Below are positions 8,913 through 18,664 of a DNA stretch of 55,051 nucleotides, in pieces. The notes under the pieces were generated by a model. That model was given only the letters and a program-made list of their open reading frames with translations. It made no database searches and was not told the origin of the DNA. Source of the stretch: an uncultured Pelagibacteraceae bacterium (lineage in GTDB: Bacteria; Pseudomonadota; Alphaproteobacteria; Pelagibacterales; Pelagibacteraceae); NCBI GenBank assembly GCA_902626045.1, contig CACODU010000002.1, positions 1 to 55,051 on the forward strand, written 5' to 3'. Position 1 is the first letter of the stretch. Every line of letters starts with the position of its first letter. Both the position numbers and the translations under genes were made by a program.

Positions 8913-9971
8913 ATGCCAAAATATTACACTCGTGCGTGTAATTTTTTCTATGGCGAAACCTCAAAAAACTTAATTAAAAAAAAATTATCATTACCTCTTT
9001 GTGGACAAACTTCAATATCTTTTAATCAAATAGAAATTTTTACTAGATATAAAAAGAAAGTTTATTCAAAAATAATAGATATAAAAAACGTTAAAAAACT
9101 TCCTTCAGTTATAAGAAAAAAAATATCAAGTGATATTAAAAAGATTATAGCTCAAAGAAAATTCCTACAAAATAAAAATCATATAATAATGGGAGTTTTA
9201 AATATGACACCTGATAGTTTTTCTGATGGTGGCAAATTTAATTCCATAAAAAAAGCTTTTCAAAGAATTGAAGAGATGAAAAATTCAGGTGCAGATATTA
9301 TCGATATTGGGGGTGAGTCAACTCGACCTGGATCTAAAATTATTTCCGAAAAAAGAGAATTAGAAAGAGTTAAAAAGATAATAGAGAAATTTAAAAAAAA
9401 ATTTCCTAAAACTTTATTATCAATTGATACAAGAAAATCATTAGTAATGAAATTTTCAATTAACAATAAGACAGATATTGTAAATGATGTTTCTTGTTTT
9501 AAATTTGACCCTAAATCTTTTGACACAATTAAAAATAAAAATTTATGGAAAATAGTCCATCACATGCAAGGAACGCCTCAAAATATGCAGATAAATCCAT
9601 CATATGAACATGTCCTACTTGATATTTATGATTTTTTTGAGAAGGAGATTAAAAAACTCAAAAAAACTAAGAGTAACAAAAAAATAATACTAGATCCCGG
9701 TATAGGTTTTGGAAAAAAGTTGAAACATAATTTGATGATTTTGAATAAGATTTCGTTATTTCATTCACTTGGTTTTCCTATATTACTTGGCACATCTAGA
9801 AAGAAATTTATTAATCAAATTTCCGGAAAATATGATACGAAAGAAAGAGTTGGCGGAACGTTATCATCGATAATTTTTTCTTTTTCGCAAGGAATAAAAA
9901 TTTTTAGAGTGCATAATGTTGAAGAGGTAAAACAAGGACTTTTAGTATTTGAAACTTTATTAAATAGATGA
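8913..9971 (+). CDS. folP: Dihydropteroate synthase (folate biosynthesis)
   Basis: FolP joins p-aminobenzoate to the pterin pyrophosphate in folate synthesis. The catalytic core starts about residue 92 with 'IMGVLNMTPDSFSDGGKF'; 'GADIIDIGGESTRPGS' and 'ILDPGIGFGKKLKHNL' are also diagnostic. The protein is 352 aa, longer than the usual 270-280, because of an N-terminal extension of about 90 residues of unknown role. The gene starts 4 nt after the ftsH stop and its stop overlaps the glmM start (ATGA). Confidence 0.95.
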   Translation: MPKYYTRACNFFYGETSKNLIKKKLSLPLCGQTSISFNQIEIFTRYKKKVYSKIIDIKNVKKLPSVIRKKISSDIKKIIAQRKFLQNKNHIIMGVLNMTPDSFSDGGKFNSIKKAFQRIEEMKNSGADIIDIGGESTRPGSKIISEKRELERVKKIIEKFKKKFPKTLLSIDTRKSLVMKFSINNKTDIVNDVSCFKFDPKSFDTIKNKNLWKIVHHMQGTPQNMQINPSYEHVLLDIYDFFEKEIKKLKKTKSNKKIILDPGIGFGKKLKHNLMILNKISLFHSLGFPILLGTSRKKFINQISGKYDTKERVGGTLSSIIFSFSQGIKIFRVHNVEEVKQGLLVFETLLNR

Positions 9972-11299
9972 AAAAAAAATATTTTGGAACCGATGGAATA
10001 AGAGGCACAGTAAACATTGGGAATATAAATGGTGAAAAATTTTTTAAATTTGGTCTAGCTGCAGGAACATATTTTAAAAACTTAAAGAAAAAAAAGCAAA
10101 TTGCGATTATTGCAAAAGATACTCGATTATCTGGTTACACACTTGAACCAGCTTTAGTTTCAGGTTTGGCCTCAGCTGGAATGCATATATTTACTCTAGG
10201 GCCACTACCTACAAACGGATTAGCTATGCTTACTAAAAAAATGAGAGCTAATCTGGGAATAATGATCACAGCATCGCACAATCCTTTCCACGATAACGGA
10301 CTTAAGCTTTTCGGACCAGATGGAATGAAACTATCTGACAAAATTGAAAAAAAAATTGAAAACTTGATTGATGCTAAAACAATTAGTCACTTATCAGAAC
10401 CAAAAAAATTGGGGAGAGTAAAAAGATTAGAGAATGGTAATGATAAATATATTCAAATTTTAAAAAGTAATTTTCCAAGTAATTTTAGTTTAAAAGGCAT
10501 GCGGATAGTTTTAGATTGTGCTAATGGTGCTGCATATAAATCTGCTCCAAAAATACTTAAAGATCTAGGAGCAAAAGTTTTTTCAATCGGTATAAAACCC
10601 AATGGTTTAAATATAAATTATAACTGTGGATCAACATTTCCAAAAGTTTTAAGAAAATATGTTAAAAAATTTAAAGCCGATCTAGGTATTGCTCTAGACG
10701 GTGATGCAGATAGAGTAATCATGTGCGACGAAAAATCACAAATAATCGATGGAGATCAAATAATTGCTATGATCGCTCAAAGATGGAAAAGAAAAAAAAT
10801 TTTAAAAGGCGGAGTAATAGGCACTCAAATGTCTAATTACGGTTTAGAACAATTTTTTTTTAATGAGAAGATTAATTTTAAAAGATCAAATGTTGGTGAC
10901 AGATATGTAAAAGAAATGATGAAAAAAAATAATTATAATCTAGGTGGAGAACAGTCAGGCCATATAATTTTAGGTAAGTTTGCTACTACAGGTGATGGTT
11001 TGTTAGTTGCATTAGAGATATTATTTGCTTTACGAAAAGGCAAATTGGCTAGCGAAATTTTTAAAGTTTATAAATCAGTTCCTCAAAAACTATTAAATAT
11101 TAAAGTAAAAAATAAAAAAATTATAAATTCTGTCGAATGCAAAAAGGCTATTAAAGCGGCAAATATATTAATAAAGAATAAAGGTAGATTACTTGTAAGA
11201 CCCTCTGGGACAGAACCAAAAATTAGAATAATGTGCGAGTCATTCAATCTTTCTTTAATGAACAAGTGTATCAATATAATTAAAAAAAAGATTCATTAA
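9968..11299 (+). CDS. glmM: Phosphoglucosamine mutase
   Basis: GlmM (443 aa) converts glucosamine-6-phosphate to glucosamine-1-phosphate for peptidoglycan and LPS precursors. It starts with 'KKYFGTDGIRGTVN' and has the phosphoserine loop 'MITASHNPFHDNGLK', the metal loop 'DGDADR', the sugar loop 'GGEQSGH' and the phosphate site 'RPSGTEPKIRI', in the right order. Length is normal. The start overlaps folP by 4 nt; folP-glmM is a common pairing in proteobacteria. Confidence 0.97.
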   Translation: MKKKYFGTDGIRGTVNIGNINGEKFFKFGLAAGTYFKNLKKKKQIAIIAKDTRLSGYTLEPALVSGLASAGMHIFTLGPLPTNGLAMLTKKMRANLGIMITASHNPFHDNGLKLFGPDGMKLSDKIEKKIENLIDAKTISHLSEPKKLGRVKRLENGNDKYIQILKSNFPSNFSLKGMRIVLDCANGAAYKSAPKILKDLGAKVFSIGIKPNGLNINYNCGSTFPKVLRKYVKKFKADLGIALDGDADRVIMCDEKSQIIDGDQIIAMIAQRWKRKKILKGGVIGTQMSNYGLEQFFFNEKINFKRSNVGDRYVKEMMKKNNYNLGGEQSGHIILGKFATTGDGLLVALEILFALRKGKLASEIFKVYKSVPQKLLNIKVKNKKIINSVECKKAIKAANILIKNKGRLLVRPSGTEPKIRIMCESFNLSLMNKCINIIKKKIH

Positions 11300-11302
11300 A
11301 AT

Positions 11303-12112
11303 ATGAAACCTAGATCAAAAGTTTTAATTATTGCTGGCTCTGATTCTTCAGGAGGTGCTGGTATTCAAGCAGATATAAAAACTGTTACATCGCTAGGAAG
11401 TTATGCAATGACTGCAATTACAGCTGTCACTTCTCAAAACACCACAGGAGTTAAGTCAATAATACCAATCAGCTCAAAAGAAATATCCAGTCAAATAGTC
11501 TTTTCAGCTAAAGATATTAGACCAAATGCGGTAAAAATAGGAATGTTGCACTCAAAGCAAGTAATTCAAGCTGTAATGAAATCTTTAAATAAAATAAAAA
11601 TTAAAAAAATTGTTCTTGATCCTGTTATGGTAGCTAAAGGTGGAACAAAACTTATAAATAATACTGCAATTATTTATATAAAAAAATTAATGAAAAATAT
11701 TCTATTAATAACACCAAATATTCCAGAAGCAGAAATTTTGACCAAAACAAAAATCAATTCAACTAAAAATATGATAAAAGCTGGTAAAATCTTAATTAAC
11801 CTGGGTGCTAAAAATGTTTTAATTAAAGGCGGACATTTAAACTCTAAACAAATGAATGATATTTTATTAAATAAAAAAACCGTTAAGGTATTTAAAAGTA
11901 AAAAATACAGCTCAAAAAACACTCATGGAACTGGGTGTACATTATCTTCTGCAATAGCAACGCATTTGTCATGTGGAAAAGATTTGATTAAATCTTGTGA
12001 GCTTGGAATTAAATATGTTAATGATGCTATCAAATCAAATCTTAACTTAGGAAAAGGAAACGGTCCAATAAACCATTTAAATTCAATTAATCTAAATAAA
12101 AAGTTCAAATAA
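11303..12112 (+). CDS. thiD: Hydroxymethylpyrimidine/phosphomethylpyrimidine kinase
   Basis: ThiD (269 aa) phosphorylates HMP and HMP-phosphate for thiamine. It shows the ribokinase-like ThiD start '[21 protein letters not shown]', '[11 protein letters not shown]', '[11 protein letters not shown]' and the C-terminal anion-hole region '[17 protein letters not shown]'. SAR11 strains are described as taking up HMP from seawater because they lack ThiC, which would make this kinase a salvage step; thiC is not in the window. The gene overlaps purA by 1 nt. Confidence 0.94.
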   Translation: MKPRSKVLIIAGSDSSGGAGIQADIKTVTSLGSYAMTAITAVTSQNTTGVKSIIPISSKEISSQIVFSAKDIRPNAVKIGMLHSKQVIQAVMKSLNKIKIKKIVLDPVMVAKGGTKLINNTAIIYIKKLMKNILLITPNIPEAEILTKTKINSTKNMIKAGKILINLGAKNVLIKGGHLNSKQMNDILLNKKTVKVFKSKKYSSKNTHGTGCTLSSAIATHLSCGKDLIKSCELGIKYVNDAIKSNLNLGKGNGPINHLNSINLNKKFK

Positions 12113-13404
12113 TGAAAAACGTAGTTGTTGTAGGTTCACAATGGGGAGACGAAGGAAAAGGAAAAATAGTTGATTGGCTTTCAAGTGAAGCTGATGTTGT
12201 AGTACGTTTTCAAGGAGGTCATAACGCTGGACATACTTTAGTCATTGATAAAAAAATATTTAAGTTAAGATTACTACCTTCAGGAATAGTCAGAAAGGGA
12301 AAAATTTCAATTCTTGGAAATGGGGTTGTAATTGACCCATGGGCTCTTTTGAATGAAATAGAAGAAATAAAAAAACAAGGTATAGATGTTACTCCTGAAA
12401 ATTTCATGATTTCTGAGACTGCATCACTTATTTTACCATTTCATCAAGAAATGGATGAGATAAGGGAGGATGCAGCAGGTAAAGGAAAAATTGGAACTAC
12501 TAGAAGAGGGATTGGACCATGTTACGAAGATAAAGTTGGCAGAAGATCTATTAGAGTAATGGATTTAAGATCAGAAAGTAATTTAGATAGCCGATTAGAA
12601 AATGTTCTATTGCATCATAATGCAATTAGAAAAGGTTTAAATAAAAAATTCTTTGAGAAAGATAAGCTTAAAAAAGATTTATTGCAGATTTCATCAAAGA
12701 TTTTAAAATTTGCTCAACCTGTTTGGCTTAAACTTGATCAATTCAATAATGAAAGAAAAAAAATTTTATTTGAAGGAGCCCAAGGCATACTTTTAGATGT
12801 AGATCATGGAACGTATCCTTATGTAACATCTTCTAATACTGTACCGGCTATGGCAGCAACTGGCTCAGGATCAGGACCTGATAAAATTAGTTATATTTTA
12901 GGGATAACTAAAGCTTACACAACAAGAGTAGGTAGTGGACCATTTCCGACAGAATTAGATGATGAAATAGGAGAGAGTTTAGGTAGAAGAGGGAAAGAAT
13001 TTGGAACTGTCACAGCGAGAAAAAGAAGATGCGGTTGGTTTGATGCTATCTTAGTTAGACAAACTATAAAAATTTCAGGTATTAATGGAATTGCTTTAAC
13101 AAAATTAGATGTATTAGATGAGTTGGATGAAATTAAAATGTGCATTGGATATGAGCTTAATGGCAAAAAGATAGAATATTTTCCAGCTGCTACAGAGGAT
13201 CAATTTAATATAAAACCCATTTATAAAACTTTTCCGGGTTGGAGATCAAAGACACAAGGAATAAGAAATTTAAAAGATCTACCAGATAAAGCATTAAGAT
13301 ATATACATGCCCTGGAAGACTTTATTGGAGCTAGAATCTCAAGCATTTCTACAAGTCCTGAAAGAGATGACACAATATTAGTTGAGGATCCTTTTAATAT
13401 TTAG
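12112..13404 (+). CDS. purA: Adenylosuccinate synthetase
   Basis: PurA (430 aa) makes adenylosuccinate from IMP and aspartate using GTP. Motifs include the N-terminal '[19 protein letters not shown]' with catalytic Asp, '[11 protein letters not shown]', '[17 protein letters not shown]', 'VTSSNTVPA' and '[12 protein letters not shown]'. Length is typical. Its stop codon overlaps that of rpoH on the opposite strand by 4 nt, so the two transcripts converge with no space for a separate terminator. Confidence 0.98.
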   Translation: MKNVVVVGSQWGDEGKGKIVDWLSSEADVVVRFQGGHNAGHTLVIDKKIFKLRLLPSGIVRKGKISILGNGVVIDPWALLNEIEEIKKQGIDVTPENFMISETASLILPFHQEMDEIREDAAGKGKIGTTRRGIGPCYEDKVGRRSIRVMDLRSESNLDSRLENVLLHHNAIRKGLNKKFFEKDKLKKDLLQISSKILKFAQPVWLKLDQFNNERKKILFEGAQGILLDVDHGTYPYVTSSNTVPAMAATGSGSGPDKISYILGITKAYTTRVGSGPFPTELDDEIGESLGRRGKEFGTVTARKRRCGWFDAILVRQTIKISGINGIALTKLDVLDELDEIKMCIGYELNGKKIEYFPAATEDQFNIKPIYKTFPGWRSKTQGIRNLKDLPDKALRYIHALEDFIGARISSISTSPERDDTILVEDPFNI

Positions 13405-14297
13405 TTTACCGGTAATAAATTTTTAGATTTACTGGCATTGATCATAGATTTTTGTAATTTTTCAAAAGCTTTAGTTTCTATTTGTCTTATTCTTTCTCTA
13501 CTAATTTTATATTTTTTACTTAACTCCTCCAAAGTTTCAGGTTCTTCAGAGAGTCTTCTAGCCTTAATGATTTCTTTTTCCCTATCATTTAATATTTGCA
13601 TAGCACTATTTAGTAATTCTTTCTTATCATCATACTCTTGTTTTTGGGAAACAATTAATTCTTGATCTAATCTATCATCTACCAACCAATCTTGCCACTC
13701 ATCTGTTTCTCCGCTTTTAATAGGATCATTCAAAGATTTTTCTTGTCCCATCATCCTTCGGTTCATATTAATTACTTCATGAGACTCCACATCTAATCTT
13801 TTTGAAATTTCATTTACTTGTTCATCTTTAAGATCTCCATCCTGACCTGGTGCAATCTGATTTTTGAGTTTTTTTAGATTAAAAAAAAGTTTTTTTTGGG
13901 CAGTTGTTGTTCCCATTTTTACCAAACTCCAGGATCTTAAAACATATTCTTGTATTGCGGCTTTAATCCACCACATTGCATATGTTGCAAGTCTAAATCC
14001 CTTGTCAGGATCAAATTTTTTAACTGCTTGCATTAATCCTAAATTTCCTTCCGAGATCAATTCATTTACTGGAAGTCCGTAACCTCTATAACCCATTGCG
14101 ATTTTAGCTACTAATCTCAAATGACTTGTTACTAACTTATGTGCAGCTTTTAAATTACCATTCTCTCTCCAATTTTTGGCTAACATATACTCTTCCTCTG
14201 CATCAAGCATAGGAAATTTTTTAATTTGTGATAAGTAAATAGATAAACCTCCAACAGAGGGTACTGGAAGATTGCTCATTTGATTTTTTTCACTCAT
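13401..14297 (-). CDS. rpoH: RNA polymerase sigma factor RpoH (sigma-32)
   Basis: This 298-aa sigma-70-family factor has region 2 ('[31 protein letters not shown]') and region 4 with a helix-turn-helix ('[27 protein letters not shown]'). The stretch '[12 protein letters not shown]' is the RpoH box that separates heat-shock sigma factors from RpoD and RpoS types. It directs heat-shock gene transcription. The gene lies 30 nt downstream of rluD on the minus strand and converges on purA. Confidence 0.96.
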   Translation of the reverse strand: MSEKNQMSNLPVPSVGGLSIYLSQIKKFPMLDAEEEYMLAKNWRENGNLKAAHKLVTSHLRLVAKIAMGYRGYGLPVNELISEGNLGLMQAVKKFDPDKGFRLATYAMWWIKAAIQEYVLRSWSLVKMGTTTAQKKLFFNLKKLKNQIAPGQDGDLKDEQVNEISKRLDVESHEVINMNRRMMGQEKSLNDPIKSGETDEWQDWLVDDRLDQELIVSQKQEYDDKKELLNSAMQILNDREKEIIKARRLSEEPETLEELSKKYKISRERIRQIETKAFEKLQKSMINASKSKNLLPVN

Positions 14298-14327
14298 AAT
14301 ATTTAATTATATATCAAATTTATTATT

Positions 14328-15308
14328 TCAACTGCTTAAATTCTCTAACAAATTCAATATTTTTTTAAAACCGTCTGGTAAATCTGAATTAAAATTCATC
14401 CATTTCTTCGTTTTGGGGTGAAAAAAACCAAGAGTTTTAGCATGTAATGCCTGTCCTGATAATTTATTTAATTTAATAAAAAAATCATTATTAACTTTTT
14501 TAAATTTTATATTTTTTTTTCCATATTGTTTATCTCCAAGCAAGGATGTTCCTTTATATTTTAAATGAACTCTTATTTGATGTGTTCTTCCTGTTTCTAA
14601 TTCACATTCAAGTAAACTAATTTTAGGTATATCTTTAATATTGAAAACTTTTATGGTTTCATAATTTGTAATAGCTTTTTTCCCATTAATTTCACTTACA
14701 GTCATTAATTGACGATTTTTTTTATCTCTTGAAATTAATGTACTCACTTTTCCCTTCAAAGGCCTAATAACTCCCCAGGCTAAACAGAGATATTTTCTTT
14801 TTATACTGTGATTGCTAAATTGATCACCCAAATTTGAGTGTGCAAAGTTATTTTTTGCTATCACAAGTAGTCCACTTGTTTCTTTGTCAATCCTATGAAC
14901 AATACCTGGTCTCAAAGGCCCATTCACATTTGATAATTTTTTCTTGTACTTAAATAATAAAGCATTAACTAATGTATTTTCATAATTCCCAGCTCCAGGG
15001 TGGACCACCATACCTTTTGGTTTATTTATGACTAAAATATCATCATCTTCATAAATGGTATCTAGCTTGATTTTATTTGGTTTAATATTTTGCACATAAT
15101 TTTCAATAATGTTAATTATTACCTGATCTTTATATTTCACTTTAGTTGAAGGAATTCTAAGTACTTTTTTATTGAGTTTTACGTATTCATTTTCAATTAA
15201 TTTTTTCAAATATGATCTTGTTAAATGATTTATATTTTCTGTCAAAAAAACATCTAATCTTTTCCCAATATTTTTCTCGTCTACTAAAAATTTAATTGTA
15301 TTATTCAT
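14328..15308 (-). CDS. rluD: Ribosomal large subunit pseudouridine synthase RluD-like
   Basis: The protein (326 aa) has an N-terminal S4 RNA-binding domain ('GKRLDVFLTENINHLTRSYLKKLI') and an RluA-family catalytic domain with 'HRIDKETSGLLVIAKN', whose Asp is the catalytic residue, plus 'LETGRTHQIRVHL'. The two-domain layout and length fit RluD, which modifies helix 69 of 23S rRNA; RluC is a possible alternative. It is followed by rpoH, an arrangement often seen in alphaproteobacteria. Confidence 0.9.
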   Translation of the reverse strand: MNNTIKFLVDEKNIGKRLDVFLTENINHLTRSYLKKLIENEYVKLNKKVLRIPSTKVKYKDQVIINIIENYVQNIKPNKIKLDTIYEDDDILVINKPKGMVVHPGAGNYENTLVNALLFKYKKKLSNVNGPLRPGIVHRIDKETSGLLVIAKNNFAHSNLGDQFSNHSIKRKYLCLAWGVIRPLKGKVSTLISRDKKNRQLMTVSEINGKKAITNYETIKVFNIKDIPKISLLECELETGRTHQIRVHLKYKGTSLLGDKQYGKKNIKFKKVNNDFFIKLNKLSGQALHAKTLGFFHPKTKKWMNFNSDLPDGFKKILNLLENLSS

Positions 15309-15332
15309 AAATTAATTTAAATTATTCATATT

Positions 15333-15410
15333 GCGCCGGTAGCTTCAACTGGATAGAGCGCCGGATTTCGGCTCCGGAGGTTATGGGTTCGACTCCTATC
15401 CGGCGCACCA
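15333..15410 (+). tRNA. tRNA-Arg, anticodon TCG
   Basis: The sequence folds as a full cloverleaf. The acceptor arm is GCGCCGG/CCGGCGC, the D stem GCTT/GAGC, and the anticodon stem CCGGA/TCCGG encloses loop TTTCGGC with anticodon TCG (15368-15370). The T arm has loop TTCGACT, and a 3' CCA is encoded (15408-15410). TCG reads CGA (Arg). The G after the anticodon fits tRNA-Arg. The gene points toward the surface cluster, and the next gene ends only 3 nt away on the opposite strand. Confidence 0.96.
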
Positions 15411-15413
15411 TAT

Positions 15414-16214
15414 TCAAATTATCCAATCAGAAAGTTTATCTTTATTTTTAGTAATATATTTTGGATAGCTATTATCAATATAAACTTTTTCTAATTTATT
15501 TCCGCGTCCAAATATGTCTTCATTTTCTAAAATTTTCTTCTCTATTATTTTTGTATTAAGATTTTTATGATTAAATTCACCATGAGAGAACGATTTTATT
15601 TTATTTAAAATCTGATCTGGCGATTGCAGAAAAGAAAAATGCCAACCACCATTTATAATTTGTTGATTAAATTTATCTAATCTCCAAAACGGGTAATTCT
15701 TAAACTTCATATTTCTGAAATCTTGCATAGATTTTAAATATTTTACTTTTGTTATCCTAGATCCTATCCAATTACTTTCATTTAAGTTTTGAAGATTTAA
15801 TTTGTACATGAACATTTTTTGACAAAAAGCTATATATTTTTTTTTATGATTTATCTCAGATAATTTTGTTAAATCCGGTATTTCATCTGAGTCAGATAAA
15901 ATTATAAGATCTTCACTTGAAGCATTTTTAAGTCCCTCAATTAATGAATTTCTTTGATGCTGTTCTATAGGAGACTCTCCTCCGATATGCTTTGTAAAAT
16001 TTATTTCTTCTTTATATTCTGCAAGAATAAATTTTATTTTATGTTTGAATTTAGAAAATTTTTTGATGTCAAAGTTAATTTCTTTTTCTTCCCCTTGATG
16101 AGTTTTGGTAGACTCTGAAATTACAAAATAATCAACATATTCATTTAAAATATTTAAACGGAGATCTACCATATGATCTTCATTAAAGTATTGAAAACAG
16201 TCGTAGATAGCCAT
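15414..16214 (-). CDS. Glycosyltransferase family 17-like protein
   Basis: The 266-aa protein starts 'MAIYDCFQYFNEDHMVDLRLNIL' and continues 'VDYFVISESTKTHQGEEKE', which I recognise as the GT17 (beta-1,4-N-acetylglucosaminyltransferase-like) pattern also found in bacteria. A DxD-type motif 'ILSDSDEIPDL' is visible near residue 108. The sugar and acceptor cannot be inferred. It is the last gene of a minus-strand surface cluster, shares one base with the FkbM gene upstream, and stops 3 nt from the tRNA-Arg 3' end. Confidence 0.75.
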   Translation of the reverse strand: MAIYDCFQYFNEDHMVDLRLNILNEYVDYFVISESTKTHQGEEKEINFDIKKFSKFKHKIKFILAEYKEEINFTKHIGGESPIEQHQRNSLIEGLKNASSEDLIILSDSDEIPDLTKLSEINHKKKYIAFCQKMFMYKLNLQNLNESNWIGSRITKVKYLKSMQDFRNMKFKNYPFWRLDKFNQQIINGGWHFSFLQSPDQILNKIKSFSHGEFNHKNLNTKIIEKKILENEDIFGRGNKLEKVYIDNSYPKYITKNKDKLSDWII

Positions 16215-17149
16215 CAGTTGAAATAATTATCCTCTAATTTTTCTAATTCTTTAAATTCTAGTTTAAATCTTTTCAAGATAACCTTTAAAAGTTTCAATTG
16301 ACCAAATATTAACATTAAGCTGATAAACTTATCTCTATCATCCAGAATAAATTTTTTACCAATTTTATTGTTAAAATTTGGGATAAAAATCATATCTGCC
16401 TCTGCAGGAATTCTAGTACTGTGATTACCAATACCTTTCAAATCTATTAATGAATAATTCAAATCATAAAGAAAATTTACAAGTTTATCCCAGCTAGGTA
16501 CATTTTTGTACATTGAAAAAAAATGAGTTTCTATTTTTATTAACAAAGGACGGTACTCACCTATTCCTTTTAAAATCTCTAATTCAGCTCCCTGGGTATC
16601 AATTTTGAGATAGTCTAATTTATTAATCTTTAATTCTGTTAGTTGATTTGTTAGAGTATCGCATTCTATTTCTACAGAACGTGTTACTTTATAATTTTCA
16701 TAGTCTATTTTTTTTAAATTATGAAGATCAAAAAATTCCTCATCAGGCTCATACATAGATGAGCTGCCAAGCCTTTTGTCTAAAATATATAATTTTTTTT
16801 TCTCTTTTTTACTCCATAAACCTTTATTTATTATCAACTTATTGTTCTTAAGTTTTTCAGCTTCTGATTTGATTGGTTCAACAAGTATATCTTTGAAGAA
16901 AAGGTTATATCTAGAAGGAAAAAACTTATCAGAATTAAAACCCCCTTGAGCACCAACATCTAAAGCAATTATTTTTTCATTTTTCAACAAGCCAGATATT
17001 AAGTTAGTAAAATCGTGTTGATCATTACTTCCATAACTTCTATCGCTTAAAAAATTTATTACTCTTCTATTTAACTTAAATTTGATTAAGATTTTATAGA
17101 TAGTAGGAAGAATTAATTTTATTAAGCTTCTTGAGATATTATTAGGCAT
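16214..17149 (-). CDS. FkbM-family SAM-dependent methyltransferase
   Basis: The 311-aa protein has the SAM-binding strand 'IIALDVGAQGGFNSD' (about residue 77) and the family hallmark 'LDYLKIDTQGAELEILKGI'. FkbM-type enzymes O-methylate sugars or polyketides. The setting here, next to a glycosyltransferase and an ABC-2 exporter, suggests modification of a surface glycan. The N-terminal 25-30 residues are hydrophobic and basic, possibly membrane-associated. It overlaps the next gene by one base (TGATG). Confidence 0.85.
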   Translation of the reverse strand: MPNNISRSLIKLILPTIYKILIKFKLNRRVINFLSDRSYGSNDQHDFTNLISGLLKNEKIIALDVGAQGGFNSDKFFPSRYNLFFKDILVEPIKSEAEKLKNNKLIINKGLWSKKEKKKLYILDKRLGSSSMYEPDEEFFDLHNLKKIDYENYKVTRSVEIECDTLTNQLTELKINKLDYLKIDTQGAELEILKGIGEYRPLLIKIETHFFSMYKNVPSWDKLVNFLYDLNYSLIDLKGIGNHSTRIPAEADMIFIPNFNNKIGKKFILDDRDKFISLMLIFGQLKLLKVILKRFKLEFKELEKLEDNYFN

Positions 17150-17161
17150 AACTTAAAAATT

Positions 17162-17869
17162 TTACTTTTTAGTAAATGTAGTCAGACCGATTTTTTTTCC
17201 ATCTATCACACTTGATGAGCAATGAAGTCTAGTTCTATCGAAAATAAGCATCGAACCTAGTTCCCATTCATATACCAAGTCAATTTCTAGACCAGCTAAA
17301 TTTTCAATTTTCTCATGATTTAAATATTTTTTATGGGCTTCGGCATCGAAAGGTTTTTTATCGTATATTTTAAGATGTTCAGATGATCTTATATTTTGAC
17401 CATATTTAAGATCTTTAATTTTAAGTTCATTTTCATCTGTGGTAAAATTTGTAGAGTTCCCATAAAATTTATTCTTAAAAATAACAGTGCTACCTTTTGA
17501 AGTGAGAGGTATTAAAGTTTGTTTGAATATAATTTCATCAAGATTAAACCCAGCATCGACATGTAAACCAATTGGGTTATAACTTTCCTGAAATAATCCT
17601 AAAATATCTTCATTTTTTTCATCTTTAAGATTGTCCATTTTAAAATCACCAATTTCATTTTTAACTTTATTAAAAAAAAGATTTTCTAATTCATCGCTAT
17701 AATTTTTAAGCCATCTTTTTTTTATTACATTTTGTTTTTTATTATGAACAGTAGTTGGTAATTCTTTATAAAGGTTAAAAAATTTTTCAATCTCATTTTT
17801 ATTAAACAAATTTTTTATTATTTGAGGCGAACTTTCTAATTTTTTAATTTCATCAATATTTTTGTGCAT
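17162..17869 (-). CDS. 2-oxoglutarate/Fe(II)-dependent oxygenase-like protein
   Basis: I do not recognise a named gene. The 235-aa protein has a plausible 2OG-oxygenase iron site: HxD in 'GLHVDAGF' and a distal histidine in 'FDRTRLHCSSSV', followed by a basic residue in 'GKKIGLTTFTKK' that could bind 2-oxoglutarate. The strands 'TVIFKNKFYG' and 'ELGSMLIFDR' fit the double-stranded beta-helix fold. It lies 3 nt from the exporter permease and 12 nt from the FkbM gene, so a hydroxylation step on the same surface product is a reasonable inference. Confidence 0.6.
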   Translation of the reverse strand: MHKNIDEIKKLESSPQIIKNLFNKNEIEKFFNLYKELPTTVHNKKQNVIKKRWLKNYSDELENLFFNKVKNEIGDFKMDNLKDEKNEDILGLFQESYNPIGLHVDAGFNLDEIIFKQTLIPLTSKGSTVIFKNKFYGNSTNFTTDENELKIKDLKYGQNIRSSEHLKIYDKKPFDAEAHKKYLNHEKIENLAGLEIDLVYEWELGSMLIFDRTRLHCSSSVIDGKKIGLTTFTKK

Positions 17870-17872
17870 ATT

Positions 17873-18664
17873 TTATTCACCCATGTTTATTAAAGTTCCT
17901 CTATTTTTAGCTCCTTCATACGAAAGATAAAATACAATTATCCCAAAAACAAAATATATGAAAGATATAAATATTGCCTTAAGTATTTGATAATAACTTA
18001 TAATATCATGAATTAAGACGTTTCGCATCTCTTCAAAAATGTGAACTAATGGAAGTAATTTTGCAACAGTTTGCAGCCAATCTGGAAGAATTTCTATTGG
18101 ATAATAAATGCATCCTAATGGAGCCAGAAAAAACAGACTTGCCCATGCAATATTCTCAAATGAAGGGCCAAATCTTACCAGACCTGATGTAACCAAAAGC
18201 CCTAAAGTAACACCAAAAAGATAAAGCGTGATTAGTAAAAAAATAAGCGGAGGTCCTATTTTAAATATTGATACTCCAAAAAGAGGTATTGCTAAAAATG
18301 CTGCGGGGACTAAGCCAATTAATGTTCTAAATATTGCAGTAAAAGTAAGTGCAGCAATTATTTCACTTAATTTTATTGGAGCAATAAATAAGTTTGTGAA
18401 GTTTCTACTCCAAATTTCTTCGAGAAACATCATATTATAGCTAATGCTTGATCGAAAAAGGAAATCGTAAAGAATTGCTGCACTTAATATTATACCAACA
18501 GTGTTTTCAAAGTATGAAGAATTTAAGGTAAAAAATTTTGAAATAAATCCCCAAAGAAATATTTGAATAGTTGGCCAATAAATTAAATCCAAAATTCTAG
18601 GAAAAGAACCTTTAATTAAGTATACATGTCTTAAGCTAAGTGCAAATATTTTATTTAAGTTCAT
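17873..18664 (-). CDS. ABC-2 type exporter permease
   Basis: This 263-aa protein has about six hydrophobic segments and the ABC-2 signature near the C-terminus ('FFLAPLGCIYYPIEILPDWLQTVAKLLPLVHIFEEMR'). It overlaps the ATPase gene by 14 nt, and the two should form a half-plus-half exporter. Members export drugs, lipids or polysaccharides; the downstream glycan-modifying genes favour a surface molecule, but the substrate is unknown. Confidence 0.88.
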   Translation of the reverse strand: MNLNKIFALSLRHVYLIKGSFPRILDLIYWPTIQIFLWGFISKFFTLNSSYFENTVGIILSAAILYDFLFRSSISYNMMFLEEIWSRNFTNLFIAPIKLSEIIAALTFTAIFRTLIGLVPAAFLAIPLFGVSIFKIGPPLIFLLITLYLFGVTLGLLVTSGLVRFGPSFENIAWASLFFLAPLGCIYYPIEILPDWLQTVAKLLPLVHIFEEMRNVLIHDIISYYQILKAIFISFIYFVFGIIVFYLSYEGAKNRGTLINMGE

